DNA of 64,000 bases. It comes from Fagopyrum homotropicum (taxonomy: Eukaryota > Streptophyta > Magnoliopsida > Caryophyllales > Polygonaceae). The notes beneath the pieces are model-generated. The model worked only from the letters and a program-made list of their open reading frames with translations. It made no database searches and was not told where the DNA came from. Made by a program: the position numbers and the translations under genes. The stretch is from positions 40,397,501-40,461,500 of the forward strand of contig BSWB01000001.1 in NCBI GenBank assembly GCA_033239125.1, given 5' to 3'. The first letter of the stretch is position 1, and the number at the start of each line of letters is the position of its first letter. Positions 44,390 to 56,302 of the stretch are shown here, one piece after another.

Positions 44390-44900
44390 TGGGACCTAAG
44401 TTGGTGTGAGAAAGGAAACATGGGAAGGGTTGCGAGGGAGGTGACGACAGTCGTATTCAGATCCAAGACCTGCCAGAAGGTAGGTAACAAACTTAGTGTC
44501 TGGGAGGGCTTGTCCAACAGCCATGATGCTAATAACTAACGCTTGAGCTTTGTTATAGTAGGTTAAGATGGATTCTCCTCCTTTTTTTGAGAGAAGCAAG
44601 CTTCAACCTAGATTGGAGTATTCGAGCATTAGATGTTGCTGCAAATAGGTCATGGAGATGGGACCATATTTGAGCAGAGGTGTTGCAGTCTAGCACCTGA
44701 GTCATCACAGTTTCAGTGAGAGGGGAGAGTAGAAAAGAACTACCAATTGATCCTTGGAAAGCCAGGAAGGAAAGCCTGAGAATCTTTTGGATCTGGAGGT
44801 AGGATGAAGTTTTCTGCATATCCAATGAGTTGTGTAGCTGTGAGGTGAGGTTTTATGATACCTTTCCATATGGAAAATTTTGTTGTAGTGAGTTTGATTG
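44390..44900 (-). pseudogene. Element F gag, frameshifted
   Basis: Copia gag blocks in different frames: LIGYAENFILPPDP, LTETVMTQVLDC, SAQIWSHLHDLFAATSNARI, then after a shift at a T7 run (44578-44584) LTYYNKAQALVISIMAVGQ. Confidence 0.85.
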
Positions 44901-45072
44901 TGTTAAGGGTAGAGAAATTTTGAAAACTTTGGTTTGGGAAGATGGAGGAGGAGGGAGACTGTGCTTCATTATGTTTGGTTTGTGTAGTTTCTTTGGATGG
45001 AGGAACCGAGTTTTATTCGTCTATTTTACTCATGATGAAGGAAGTTTTGAGGGCTTAGGTGTGTGCCTTTTT

Positions 45073-45086
45073 CAGCTCTGATACCA
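45073..45086 (-). promoter_or_regulatory. Primer-binding site, initiator tRNA-Met type (element F)
   Basis: Minus strand TGGTATCAGAGCTG directly at the LTR end. Confidence 0.85.
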
Positions 45087-45256
45087 TAGTGAGAAATGTT
45101 CAGCAGACAGTTAAGCAACGATGGATGAATTTCCCATGACTTGTATTGAAAATAGAGAGCCCTATTTATACAGAGTTCAAGCAATCATATGGTGACAAGT
45201 GTCACTGTTCTAAAATATGTAAGAAGTCTAATCACAGCTATACAATAGTGTTAGTA
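45087..45256 (-). repeat. Element F 5' LTR
   Basis: About 170 bp, short for copia. Ends as I can define them read TACTAACAC...CTCACTA on the minus strand instead of TG...CA, so the terminal bases are uncertain. Confidence 0.78.
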
Positions 45257-47199
45257 GACGGTGAATGATTTATTGCTAATTATAAGTTAGAACATAATGC
45301 ATGGTAGAGAAGACCAAAGAGTAGGGATTGGCTTTTTGCTCAATAATTAAATAGTATGGACTTTGGGTCTTACTTAGAACTTTGAAAGAAAGATTTATTA
45401 TTATTAGTTGTTTATATTTAGATTTGGAATCATGAACTTATTTATCAGTATGGGTTGAGAACTAAAACTTACTCCTAGTCTTCAAATTTGTTTAGGGTTT
45501 TTAGATTTTGTGCAACACTCTAACAATTCTCAACTTTGTGTTCCTTCTCCTTTATTTCTATAGCGATTGGAGGATGAATCTTGATGGAAATCTACTCCTC
45601 CATTTTCTCGGATCTGATGATAGATTTGCTTCTCGCTTCGATGGAAGATCTTACTCGACGGTAGCTCTCGACTTCTCATTCTTCTTTCTTCTCACTTCAA
45701 TTTCAGATCTACTTCAATGCTTCTCCACTTCTCCGACTACATATGTCGATGGAAAAGACAAAAACATACTCGAATATATGAAATAGATTTTTCCGGCAAA
45801 AAAACACAAGCAAATATGTCGATGGAAAAGACAAAAACATACTCGAATATATGAAATAGATTTGACTTGGACTCATGAAAATCTCGGTTTTAGGCTCGTA
45901 TTCTACTCATGTGATAATAAAACCGAATGCGGGCCGAGTTTTTTGTGATCCAAGTTATAATGACTTGAGTAAAATAAGAACCCTACTTCTTATTTAGGTA
46001 AGTCTTTCAAGATTTGTTTTCTAAACTTAAAAATCAAATTATTAAGGACATGTTCATAAATGATGCTTGGAAAGACTAGGGAGATGATGCGAGTTCTTCA
46101 TGGTTGTTGTTTTTCTGCTACCCTTAATTAGCAACTAAGATGGGCTTGGCAACACAAACTCTAGCTTTACCTATCAAATCTCCTACCTCTTTCGCACAAA
46201 TGTATATCCTTAATTTGCCTTGATTTATTTCCAATTTTGTTCTTTGTTATATGATTCGATTAGGTTTTGTAAAAATAAGAATGAAATCAAGACAAAAATA
46301 GGAGATAAGAGTTAGTTATCCAATAATTCCAATTCTCCACAATTTTGTGACTATGCCTAGAGCACTATGAATCCTAGGTTTTGCACTACATTTTCTGATA
46401 ATATTACAATAATAAATATGAGTTAAAATATGCCAATAATATGTAAAAGATATAAATCCTAAATCTAAAATGTATTGGGCCCACAAATACAATTGGATTG
46501 ACGAAAACAGCAGTTAAGGATATAGTACTTCAGACTCTAAAATCTAACAATCTATTGCCTACAGACTAATCTCAATCGTCATCATCTTCTTCACCAACAA
46601 CCCTCACCCGATAGTAGTGTTTAACCTTCAACTTAGTTACCAAGGCTAATGGAAGATATGTAAAGCTTCAACTTTTCAACTGTCAACATCTTAGTCAGTA
46701 TATCTATAGGATTTTCAGTGCTTCAAATCTTTCTTAGTGGCAAAATCTTTCTTTCCAAAGGAAGCTATGGGCATTTTCTATGATTGTTGCATACATGCAA
46801 GGTGGCTTATGTTGCAAGTGAAATGTGCTCCAGGTTGGTGAGGGGCATACACAAGACGCTTTTTTCGTATTGTGTAAGTTTACTGGCTTAAGTTAATATC
46901 AGACTTGGATGGTAAACCTAAACCGTGAGAATCTAAACCGTGAGAATCTAAACCGGCAGTTTGCTAGTTCAGTAAGGGTTTGTTTCAAAAAAATAGCAAC
47001 CAGGATCAAACCGGCGGTTAACTGCCGGTTTGGTCCCTTAAAACATATAAAAATTAACCAAACCACCAGTTTATGTTTTTCAAAAAGAGAAACCTAAACC
47101 TAAAGTGCCAATTGACAGTTTGGTCAAACCAACGGTTTGGGCAGGTTTGGTGGTTTAGCCCAAACCGGATGCAAATCTAGTTAAGATCACTCTAATTAA
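45257..47199. other. Intergenic region with a 73-bp tandem duplication
   Basis: The duplication starts at 45741 and 45814 (ATATGTCGATGGAAAAGACA). AACCGGCAGTTT/ACTGCCGGTTTGG-like inverted motifs lie at 46915-47165. No gene supported; the ORF at 45508-45786 has no recognisable domain. Confidence 0.5.
46638..46745 (-). pseudogene. Copia pol C-terminal remnant
   Basis: Minus strand reads STENPIDILTKMLTVEKLKL, the conserved end of copia RNase H (ENPADxLTK). No other part of this element is recognised nearby. Confidence 0.65.
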
Positions 47200-48530
47200 G
47201 GGTGTGTTTGATAGAAGATGGAGGTTATTTTGAAGATCTAGATGGGATTTAAAAGAGGTTAAATTTTATATGAGATTTATTATAAATTATTTGATATAAA
47301 GTAATCTACATCACGTTGTTTGGTTGGAGTTTTTTAATAGGTTTAATTGATAAAAATTTACCCTTATTTTAACTTTAAACCGGGGGCGTGAGTGAAATCC
47401 TTATTGATGGTTGGAGATTAATCTCCTTTAACCTTAGTAATATGAGGTTTTTTTTGGCCATTTTTAATCCCAATTAATTCCTTCTATAATCTTCCCCATA
47501 ATGTCCATCTTCATCCAAACACTTACACAAAATTAATCTCCTAATATTTAATCTAGAGAAAAATATCTAAATAGTACCCCATCTTTTAGGCTAACTAAAC
47601 TTTAGTACCCGTCATTTAAACTATTAGAATGATACCTCATTTATTGACCCCGGCGAAAGAGTAGTACCTCCCTCGATCACTGTTTACACGTTAAACTGTC
47701 TGAACGGTGTTAAATATTAGGGGCAAAATTGTCCAAAATTCTTCCTTGTGATTTTGAAGATGAAGAAGACGAACCAAAAGTCGAAGTTGAAAAACCAGTG
47801 AAAAGGTACGAATTTTCTCACCATGGAAAATCGAAGGGTGTTCTTCAAGAACCCTAAGTACAAAATTTCCTCTCCCTCTTTTGTCGTCTTCTTCCCCCAG
47901 CCATCAGCAACCCCTCTCCCTCTATCTCTCCACCACCTCGTCCCCCCCCCCCTTTGTCGACCCAAATTTTAACCTACTGAAATCGGAGCTCAAACCCTCT
48001 GCCGCCTAGAGGCCTTTGCTTCGTCGGAATCCAGTACCATGGTTGCCACCATTGTCGCTTGAGAAGCCCCTAAATTCCAGATCCATCATCTCATTGGGAT
48101 TTGTGAAATTGGCAGCTTTCACATTTGCCCCAAAAATGATCGAGATTCAATTTACCCACCCACAAGTGTGAAGACTTTAGGACCTAATTTCACCGAAAAC
48201 AGCTCAAAAGATGTTAATTTTCCTCCCTTGGCTATTAATGGATTTTCATGTTCAAAACCTAACAACATCTCATCATCAATTTGGGGCTTAGGGTTGCAAA
48301 TTTACGTTGTGGACAATTTTGCCGCTGATATTTAACATCGTTCAGACATTTTAGCGTGTGAACAGTGATCGAGGTACTACTCTTTGGTCGGGGTCAATAG
48401 ATGAGGTATCGTTCTGATGGTTTAAACAACGGGGTACTAAAGTTTAATTAGCCTAAAAGATGCGGTCCTATTTAGACAATTTTATTTTTGATATAAAGTA
48501 ACCTCCTTTAATCTCCAACCAAACACAACC
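47200..48530. mobile_element. Harbinger-like MITE carrying a nested Mutator-like element
   Basis: Ends GGGTGTGTTTGAT and (inverted) GGTTGTGTTTGGTT, flanked by TAA at 47197-47199 and 48531-48533. Without the nested element it is about 420 bp. Confidence 0.7.
47566..48476. mobile_element. Element with roughly 160-bp inverted repeats, Mutator-like
   Basis: Left arm from TCTAAATAGTACCCC to about 47725 is matched in inverse at about 48325-48476 (GCCTAAAAGATG, GAGGTACTACTCTTTG, AACAGTGATCGAGG). The interior is GC-rich and gene-like (around 47880-48120) but not identified. No convincing TSD, so the superfamily is inferred from the long arms. Confidence 0.7.
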
Positions 48531-48569
48531 TAAGCAATCAGGGAGGTGCCAAAATGTTCCTCTCCGGCC

Positions 48570-51302
48570 TATAAATTCTTATTTCACCCCCAAAACGAAA
48601 CAACTCGATCAATTCACAATTAAAGCTATCAAATAATACTAAATCTTGAGCAATCAGACCTTCAATTTAAAGATGTCGTTTGTAATACCCGGAAAATTTA
48701 ATCTCCGTTTAATATCAGATCAAACCGGACTTTGATCCGCTAACCCTTCCTCATTCTAGATAACGTTATAAAATATAAAAAAATTTTTTTATCAAAATTC
48801 TATCATTTTATGTAACTTAATTCACATAAAATGATAAATATGTAAACTGAATAACATTTATGTACAATTAAAAACCGAAGAGTAGTTCCGTATAATTTAA
48901 TGACTCACTTTATAGCCCATCACCTAACTGGATGAACAGGTCCATCGGATCAGGCCCAATAAATACAATTTCCGGCCAGCCTATAACTTAACCCTAAACT
49001 CTAATTATTTGACCTAATCTAATCTTAACCTAATCAAGCGTACGTTGCATCTACGATTGCCTCTGCACAACAGAAGCAATTCCAGAACCACCACCGGCTC
49101 TCCACGCTCGACTGCAACCCAGCCGGACGGTCTTCATCGGCATCGGACTCCGGTACCCCTTTCTTCGACCGGTGAGTATCGATCTTCCCTCTCTTGCCCA
49201 AAACCGTTAGCTGTTGTTTAACGAAGGTCCTGTTGCACAACTCGACAGACCGCGCGGTGCCGTTGTCGACCACCGCCACACACCCTCGACGCCGTTGCCG
49301 CTGCTACAGACAGGTGAGTCCGGTTCAGTTAGCCTCCACCTTGAGACTTGTTGGACTGTAGGTAAAGGGAGGACGTTTTTTTTGGATCTGCAGAAGCACA
49401 TGATCGCAATCCTTGCAGCGCAAAAATCGGAAACGCCCAGCACACCCCTTTGCAGCCAGTCCCGAGTCACGCCACACACAGCACCTAACCAGTCGCGAGT
49501 TTTCCCCCCTCCTGTGAGTCCTCAGTTTTAGACCTTCTGCTTCCTTCTTGATTGTTGTATGAAGTTGTTACGGTAGGGACAATAGAGAGAGAGTAATGTG
49601 GGTGAGGTAGGAGTGTGTAGGAAGGCTGATGATTGTGTGTGTCCTCTGCATAGGTTGTAATCTAGGGCTGTTGGCTGGGTGGATCGAAGTAGAACATGTC
49701 TGCTTGTTGGTCTAATTCAAGAATGTTTGGGGGTAGAAACCGTTGAATGTAAAGCTGTAGCTTGATGCTTTAATTCGAACATCCACCGTTGAATTTTGGA
49801 TATGTGATAGATAGATATAGGTAGTTTACTGTGTTAAAATTTGGGAATGAGTTAACGGTCGGATTAGAACTTATAAGCTCACAAAGTAGAGCAGTTGGGC
49901 TGTTTTTACAACAGAGGAAAATTTGACTAAGTATAGAAAGTTTAGCTTATTCCAACTTTAGAGACTTAGGTAGGATTTATGGTTGAGTATTTTTGAGGAA
50001 CCTTTGCTCCTATGTTTAGTATACATATAATAGATGACCTAGGGTTTTATTTCAGATTTTTATATTTTTCCCTTCGAGCCATTATCTTAAGCCAAAATCG
50101 GACATTAGCGACTCTTATGAAAATCTAGAAATTTTGGTTAACTTCTGTAAACCTTTAGCAAGCTATCTTTTGAGAACTAGAGTATGGAATTAGGTTCCAA
50201 AGGAGAATTTGGGAACTAGGTTATAAATTATTTTGGAGTTTCGAGGATCAGGGGTAAAATAGTCATTTTGACCTTAAGGAGGCCTTTTCGTAATTTCTCT
50301 TCATGAGATTGTACATCTTAGAAGTTTATAACTTCTAAGAGTATGGGATGTGATTTTGATCCACGTGCCTTGTTTGACAGGCGATTGAGTTCCACGGTTG
50401 CAGACCGAGTTGAGATTTTAGAGAGTTGCGATTTGATTCAAGTAAGTCCTTGCGACTTACTTAGCCAGTTTCTAGATGTTAGCTGAATGATAGTAGTGGT
50501 GTGTGTTGAGTATTTGATAATTATAACATTCCTAGGACGACTTTATCATTATCTAGAGCCCAAGTGTATGTATAACGGGCCATGACATCACTGCCCAGCT
50601 CTGACAGGAGACTGGGAGGTTCTCTATCCCCAGACCATACAGGTACAAGGTGAGATGCATCGGATCCATTCCTGATGGTTACACGGGGGCGGAGGCGAGG
50701 TTTGGGAATCCCTCGTGTCACAAAATAAGTATCATTAGTAAGAGTGAATGACCTAAGTAAAGATAATAAATGGATTGTTTGAAAGCATGATGTGTGTTTA
50801 CTTTGCTATGGTGTGTGTGTGTGCTATTTTCATTTATCTAACTTTTAGATAGCTAGCTAATGGTTGTTCTGTTGTGTTGTTTAGATTTACCACAAGTTAG
50901 AGCAGCATCTGAGTGATCCGGAAGTAGAGGTCAGCCGGGTCTCCGTACTCCTTAGAGTGGGGTTGGATGTTTGCTTTATTGCTTCTTTCATCGTATTAAG
51001 ACAGTTAGACTTTTATGTTTATTAAGTATTGTGGGTTGTTAGACGTTGTGTTGCATTCATCTGTGTAAAATATTGTTTTATGAATTTCGGTTTTTCTTAT
51101 TTGTGTCTTGTAGCAAGATCCTAGTAAAATTGTTGTCAAACTGAGGTCGGGACCCATTGTGAGGTCTTAACCAGCAATGTCCCGAGTTCTGAGAATTCGG
51201 GATGTTACATCGTTGATTCCGAGCATCTTTGTAGGCCGTCGGAGCAATGTATTCTTCGAGCAGGTGGTGGGCAATGCCCAACAGAGGGACATGTTACTCT
51301 AG
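48570..51302 (+). pseudogene. 5' fragment of a class I small heat-shock protein gene, split by a solo LTR
   Basis: TATAAAT (48570-48576) lies about 100 bp before an ATG at 48673. After the solo LTR (48681-51209) the frame continues from 51210, giving an N-terminus of the kind MSLIPS..GRRSNVF typical of cytosolic class I sHSPs. Downstream residues no longer match the family and a stop comes at 51300-51302; no alpha-crystallin domain is found. The LTR sits within codon 3. The family call rests on about 15 residues plus promoter layout. Confidence 0.6.
48681..51209 (+). mobile_element. Solo LTR of a Ty3/gypsy-type element
   Basis: 2529 bp, TGTAATACCCGG...GGGATGTTACA, with exact TSD TCGTT at 48676-48680 and 51210-51214. 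No internal region or second LTR, so the element was lost by LTR-LTR recombination. ORFs inside (for example 49034-49531 on both strands) lie in a GC-rich leader-like part and are not supported as genes. Orientation assumed plus by its start. Confidence 0.9.
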
Positions 51303-51333
51303 CACCCGATTGCCGTTTGGTATTCTTTAGAAT

Positions 51334-53099
51334 TAGGGGTGTAAATGGGGTGGGGATTTCCTGAAATTCGCGGGCATTACCCGTCATGGAGACGGAAATG
51401 GGGATTTTAAACGAGGACGGGGATTCCAAAAATTTTGATTCTTCGCTTGGGGATAGGGGCGTGGATGAAGATAGGGTATCCACCCCGTCCCTTGATTTGA
51501 ACCCGAACTAGTTGGGGATCCCCGACGGGTAACCCGATGGGATCTCCGACGAGAAATCTATCGGGGATACATAAATATATAAATTGTATTTATATTAGAC
51601 TTTCATTGTAGTTTTATGTTTAATTTAAAAATTACCGATGATTAATAAAATTTCAAACACCTCGTGAAATTTTAAGCATTTATTGTGTCTTACTCGTGAA
51701 ATTTTTAAATACAAATGCATTTTAATTTTAAACATTAATTTAAAAATCTCTAACGAGTACTAGAGTATATGTTCCTACTTATACAAAATATATTTTAATT
51801 TTAAACATTTATTTGATAATTATACGTGTAAATTATGCTAATGCTAACCTATATTAATTTGGTTTTCGATCATATGAGGATAACACCTCGTGAAATTTTT
51901 GAATACGTTGTGAACGCCAATCACGATGATCAAATGCACATCGCATTACATGTTGTGTTTTTTAATGTGTGTGACTCTTTAAGATACATGATTTGATGTA
52001 CAACCTAAATCCTTAACCGTAAAATTAAAATGATAAAAATAATATAACAATTTATCTTGAGATCGAAATCTAAATGTTAGAAAGATATTATTATTATAGT
52101 TTACACTAATTTGTACTACGAGTTTCGTAACAACAAACCAAATAACATCAACATTTCAATTAAAAATATATATTAATATAATATAAATTGACATTTATCT
52201 TGCAATGATGAACTAAGGGTCACTATACTATATACACTTTTGTACTGTAAGACTTAATAGTATCGTACTCGTTCCTACTTACACAAACTATATTTTGAAA
52301 AAAATACGAGGATAACATTTCAATTAAAATGTATATTATATGCATAAATAGACATGTTAATGGTAACCAATAATAACTTGATTTTAGATCATATAAGGAT
52401 AACATAAATTTTTGAATATGTTAAAAATGTCAAATCACGATGATCAAATGCATGACAAACTACATGTTGTGTTTTTTTTACGTGTTGTGTATTAGTCTCT
52501 CAAATACATGTTTTGGTGGTGCAAACTAAATCATAAACTGTAAAATTAAAATGATAAAGTAATATAGCATTATATATTGATATCGTAATCTAAATGTTAG
52601 TAAGATATAATTATTTTATTTTACACTAGTTTGTACTACGAGTCTCGATCCTACTTGAACGAGTGAAACCTAATATATACAAGGTATAACTTTACTTTGG
52701 CAAAAATTTTTATTTTTTTTTTCTAATAATGAAGTTTTCTTCTTTATTTTTTTCTCGTGTTTTTTTATTTATATACTTTAACAAAGTAACAATTTTTTTA
52801 ATTTATGTTCTAATTCCACATTTATTACCCAAGTTAAATTTTTTTTTTTTCAAAATCCTAAAAGTTAAACAGGGATGGGGGTAGAGATTTTTACAAGGAA
52901 AACCCATAGAATTTTAAAAATGGAAAAATTAAACGGGGATGGGGATTTCCCGATAGGGACGAATATCCGACGGGGACGGGGATGATGACAAATCTCAATA
53001 CCTGAACGGGAATAAGAATGGGGATGGAGGCATTATACTAAACATGTATGAGGATGAGTAGGGTACTCCGTGCCCTAAATTCGATCATCGACACCCCTA
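51334..53099. mobile_element. Non-autonomous hAT-type transposon
   Basis: 1766 bp with inverted ends TAGGGGTG/CACCCCTA and 8-bp flanks TTTAGAAT (51326-51333) and GTTAGAAT (53100-53107), 7 of 8 matching. Subterminal regions (51350-51560 and 52870-53040) are packed with GGGGAT/GACGGGGA words on both sides, as expected for hAT transposase sites. The AT-rich interior contains direct duplications (CGATGATCAAATGCA near 51923 and 52438). No transposase. Confidence 0.85.
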
Positions 53100-53107
53100 G
53101 TTAGAAT

Positions 53108-54558
53108 GCACCATTTTCACAGGCAGGGGTAAAAAAATGTGGGTAAAACCCGGCTTATCAACTGAAGGCCCAAAATCAAACGGCCCATTAAACAAAAAAA
53201 ATAGTTTGGCCCAATTGTTGTGAAAAGCCCAACTTATGATTGTGGGTACATACCTTGTTTTCGAAAGACTTGGAACCGGAATAAAAAATTATTTTCTGAA
53301 ATGACTCATTTTAACCCTAAGGAAATTTTGGTTGAAACAATTTGGTTTCATGTACTATATGTGGATATCATCCATTCCATGATAATACCTATTTCAAATG
53401 TAAAACAACATTTATATATTTTTGTTATACATATATTATATTCACTTATTAAATTTTACAAAATAAAACTAATAATTTTTATTTTAAAACATTAGCCATC
53501 AATGAAGTTGAATTATATTTTTATTATTCTATAAAAAATTTTGTACAAAAACCTATTATATTAAATATTTAACTATAATATTTATATTTTGGTAAAGATG
53601 ATATGTCATCGAATAGTGCTCGAAAACATTATAACTGGTTCAATTAGACAAAATAAATACTATAGAATAAACTATATACATATTTATTTGGGTTGACGAT
53701 TGATTCATGTTTATATTTTAATTCATTAGTTGGTTTTTATTTTTTCTCAAACATAGATGAAAAATAATATGTATTTACATTATAAACATACATATATATA
53801 ATTGAATATGATATGATTTTTGCTACATGATTCATATAAAACCAAATAGCATGTTTCAAGAATCCTCCATCCAACATCGTACCAAACACAAAGTATAAAT
53901 GGTGATTGATTTTAATTCCTTATTCTATTCCTTTTTTTATTTCAATCTCATTCATACAATCATACCAAATGACCCCTGAGATATTGAGCAATTAGTTTTG
54001 TTTTTTTAAAAGGAAAGAACATTGAGGCATCAGATAGTGTTGTGACTCGAGAGACCGTGTAGAAATGAAAAATGGACTAGCCGTCGGAAAACAAGACAAG
54101 GAAAGAAACCAAGCACCGGAAACAACACATCTGAACAAACCCGATATAAACACCGAGGGATAGGGGAAAGAAAGCTATATGACTGCAATTGGGAAACAAG
54201 CTTATTGGAGCAAGTGCACAAGAGGGCTCTTGGAATACAACAGTGAACACCTCATATTTGTAATTACGAGAGCTTTTAGGAGTTGATCACAAATTCACGA
54301 CTCTTTCATGGAACCACAACAACTATAAATCTGAAGAGAACAATAACACCCGATGGGTCAAACTTAAACGCATACAGTACAAATGAGCTCACTAATAGGA
54401 ATAAAACTTCAGTGTCAAGTTGCTCGAAAGGCGGGTACGGGGATATTTTCACGTTAACCTATTGTTTCAATATGTGGACAATATTGTTTTAATATTTGAG
54501 AAATTAGTAGAATATGCCAAGGTCCCATATATATATATGTGTGTATATATACACTGTA
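53108..54558. other. Intergenic, AT-rich
   Basis: No gene supported. MITE-like ends (CATCGTACCAAACACAAA near 53875, CATACCAAATGACCCC near 53963) lack visible partners. TA/TG microsatellite at 54529-54552. Confidence 0.5.
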
Positions 54559-54985
54559 AAGATGGGGTTCGTGTGCATATAAGTGCACATGTGTGTTAGG
54601 TTCAACTCCAACAATAAATCGAATAAGGTTTCATCCTAAAACCAATTGACAATAAGAGGAGTAGCCTACCGACATTATGTACTAAGCACGAAATGCCCTC
54701 ACTTTAGATGTAGAAACTCATTATCTACAACACGCCTTCGCAAGTGCAACTAGAGGGTATATACCGAGTTGACACTTGCCTACATGTTATGATTGTGTGC
54801 ATACGATGTCAAAGTCCGATATAGACGAATCATAGAGTGAGGGTCGTGTGCATACAATGACACATGCACATTAGGCCCAAACCTATCACATAAATCCAAC
54901 AAGGTTCTAACTAAAACCAATCGACAATAAAAAGGAGTAGCCTACCAACCTTATGTACTAGGTTCAAAATGTCTCAAAAATTCAA
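54559..54985. repeat. Two diverged copies of a roughly 150-bp repeat
   Basis: 54559-54720 and 54838-54985 share GTCGTGTGCATA-like, GACAATAA..GGAGTAGCCTACC and TTATGTACTA. A shorter relative appears near 56065-56190. Confidence 0.75.
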
Positions 54986-55104
54986 GAAAGGAGTGAGGGT
55001 CGTGTTTAACCGTCTATTTTCAGACATTTTTTTAGTAGAAATAATGGGTTTAAAAGTAAATAATAAAATAGTTTAAAGGACAATTATAATTGGGAAATAG
55101 ATTA

Positions 55105-55900
55105 ACATTACAAACTCCAACCAAAAAGTCAAGAAAGGAGTCCGAAGGTTATTGAAGATTAAGGTCCAAGTTATTAATTATATTGTCATTAGATCTAAAA
55201 TCGATTTCACTTGAATTATTGAGTTTAAACCTAATGCGTATATGTGTTAAAAAAACATATTTGATACACCGAAAGTTAAAAGTTTGTCATAATATATTTA
55301 TATGTTAGACTTGAACATATATTATATTAGATTATCATAAGTAAGAAATTTATGGTAATAGCCTTATATGCTGAGGTCGACAACTATAAACCGCAAAGTT
55401 GACCTCTAGAAGCAAAATTCACTGGCTGAGACTATACCAATGAAGACATCAATCCATTGGTGTCGAAGTTGTCAGTAGATACAACCGGACCCTTGAGCAA
55501 AACCTAGTTTTGATTTTTGGTTAAAAAATTTCGGAAATATTTTTGGTGTGAAGTAATTATCTTCATTACCATTTAGCTCTATACGAAATTTGTGGATACC
55601 TCTCCTCCGGTATGGCTATTCACAAATCTTGTATAAAGCTAAATGGTAATGAAGATAATCACTTCACATCAAAAAAATTTCGAAATTCTTTAACCGAAAA
55701 CCAAAACTAGGTTTTGCTTCCCCGAGGAGAAGTTGTGTGTACATTATATTGTAGAGAACAAGGGAAGGAGTTCTTGTATGAATGTTTGTTTTGCATCTTC
55801 GAGTGTCTTTTACAATGTAAGCTGTTGTCGACAGTTTTGCGTCTTCGAGTATCATTTAAAATGTAAATTGTGTACGTTATATAAAACTAATGCAAGTTTG
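55105..55900 (+). pseudogene. Broken copy of the P-loop/DC1 gene, kinase exon missing
   Basis: 55105-55145 resembles 60025-60060 just upstream of the intact gene. 55405-55500 matches the start of its exon 2 (reads YKPQ, then DINPLVSKL, VDTTGPL) with TGA stops. 55610-55890 matches the DC1 region around 61920-62150 (CIFECLLQCKLL). The P-loop exon is absent and part of the DC1 region is replaced by its own inverted copy (55499-55715). Not translatable as a whole. Confidence 0.82.
55499..55715. repeat. 217-bp inverted repeat derived from DC1 coding sequence
   Basis: Arms 55499-55602 and 55612-55715, ends AAAACCTAG/CTAGGTTTT, loop around TCTCCTCC, arm identity high by eye. The right arm is in the sense orientation of the DC1 gene (compare 61925-62030), the left arm antisense. 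A transcript would form a long hairpin. Confidence 0.85.
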
Positions 55901-56302
55901 ATGATTGATCACTCATCTAAGGTGTGTGCAAGCCTGCAAGGGATCCACTTACCTTCCTTGGAATTTATGTTTTCCAGCCATGTATATATTATATGCTTGT
56001 ATTCCAAAAGGGTAAGACGACTATCTCTCAACTTTAGAGGTGATTAATAATTATCTCTAACACAAACATTAGGATTGACGAGGGACTAATTAGAGCCTAA
56101 CTGTCAATTAGAGCAATTCACCCACCTTATATACTAAACTTAAATTCTCTCAACTTTAGATGTATGAAATTTTTATCTCCAACTAGTGTAGTTCTTGTGT
56201 CAAGACACAGGTATAATTAGAATTTGATAATTTTAAAAATTTATTATCAAATTAATTATAAGTTTAGATAAACAATAAAAATAGACTAACTTAGACAATA
56301 TT

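Larger units (their letters stand above)
34041..45256 (-). mobile_element. Element F: decayed Ty1/copia retrotransposon, split by element E
   Basis: Minus-strand order: 5' LTR (45256-45087), primer-binding site, gag, protease, integrase, RT, RNase H, 3' LTR (34198-34041, outer end truncated by about 30 bp). E is inserted at the protease-integrase boundary with TSD CTGTG. Frameshifts and stops occur in gag, integrase and RT. No TSD for F itself is recognisable. Confidence 0.92.

Noticed and set aside
45508..45786. Possible small membrane-protein gene
   Set aside because: Hydrophobic but no recognised domain, no splice or promoter support, and its end lies in a recent 73-bp duplication.
49034..49531. 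Overlapping ORFs of 80-105 residues on both strands
   Set aside because: They lie wholly inside the solo LTR in a GC-rich leader-like part; no known domain.
55499..55715. Calling the DC1 hairpin a MITE
   Set aside because: No TSD and no terminal motif; both arms derive from DC1 coding sequence, so inverted gene duplication explains it better.
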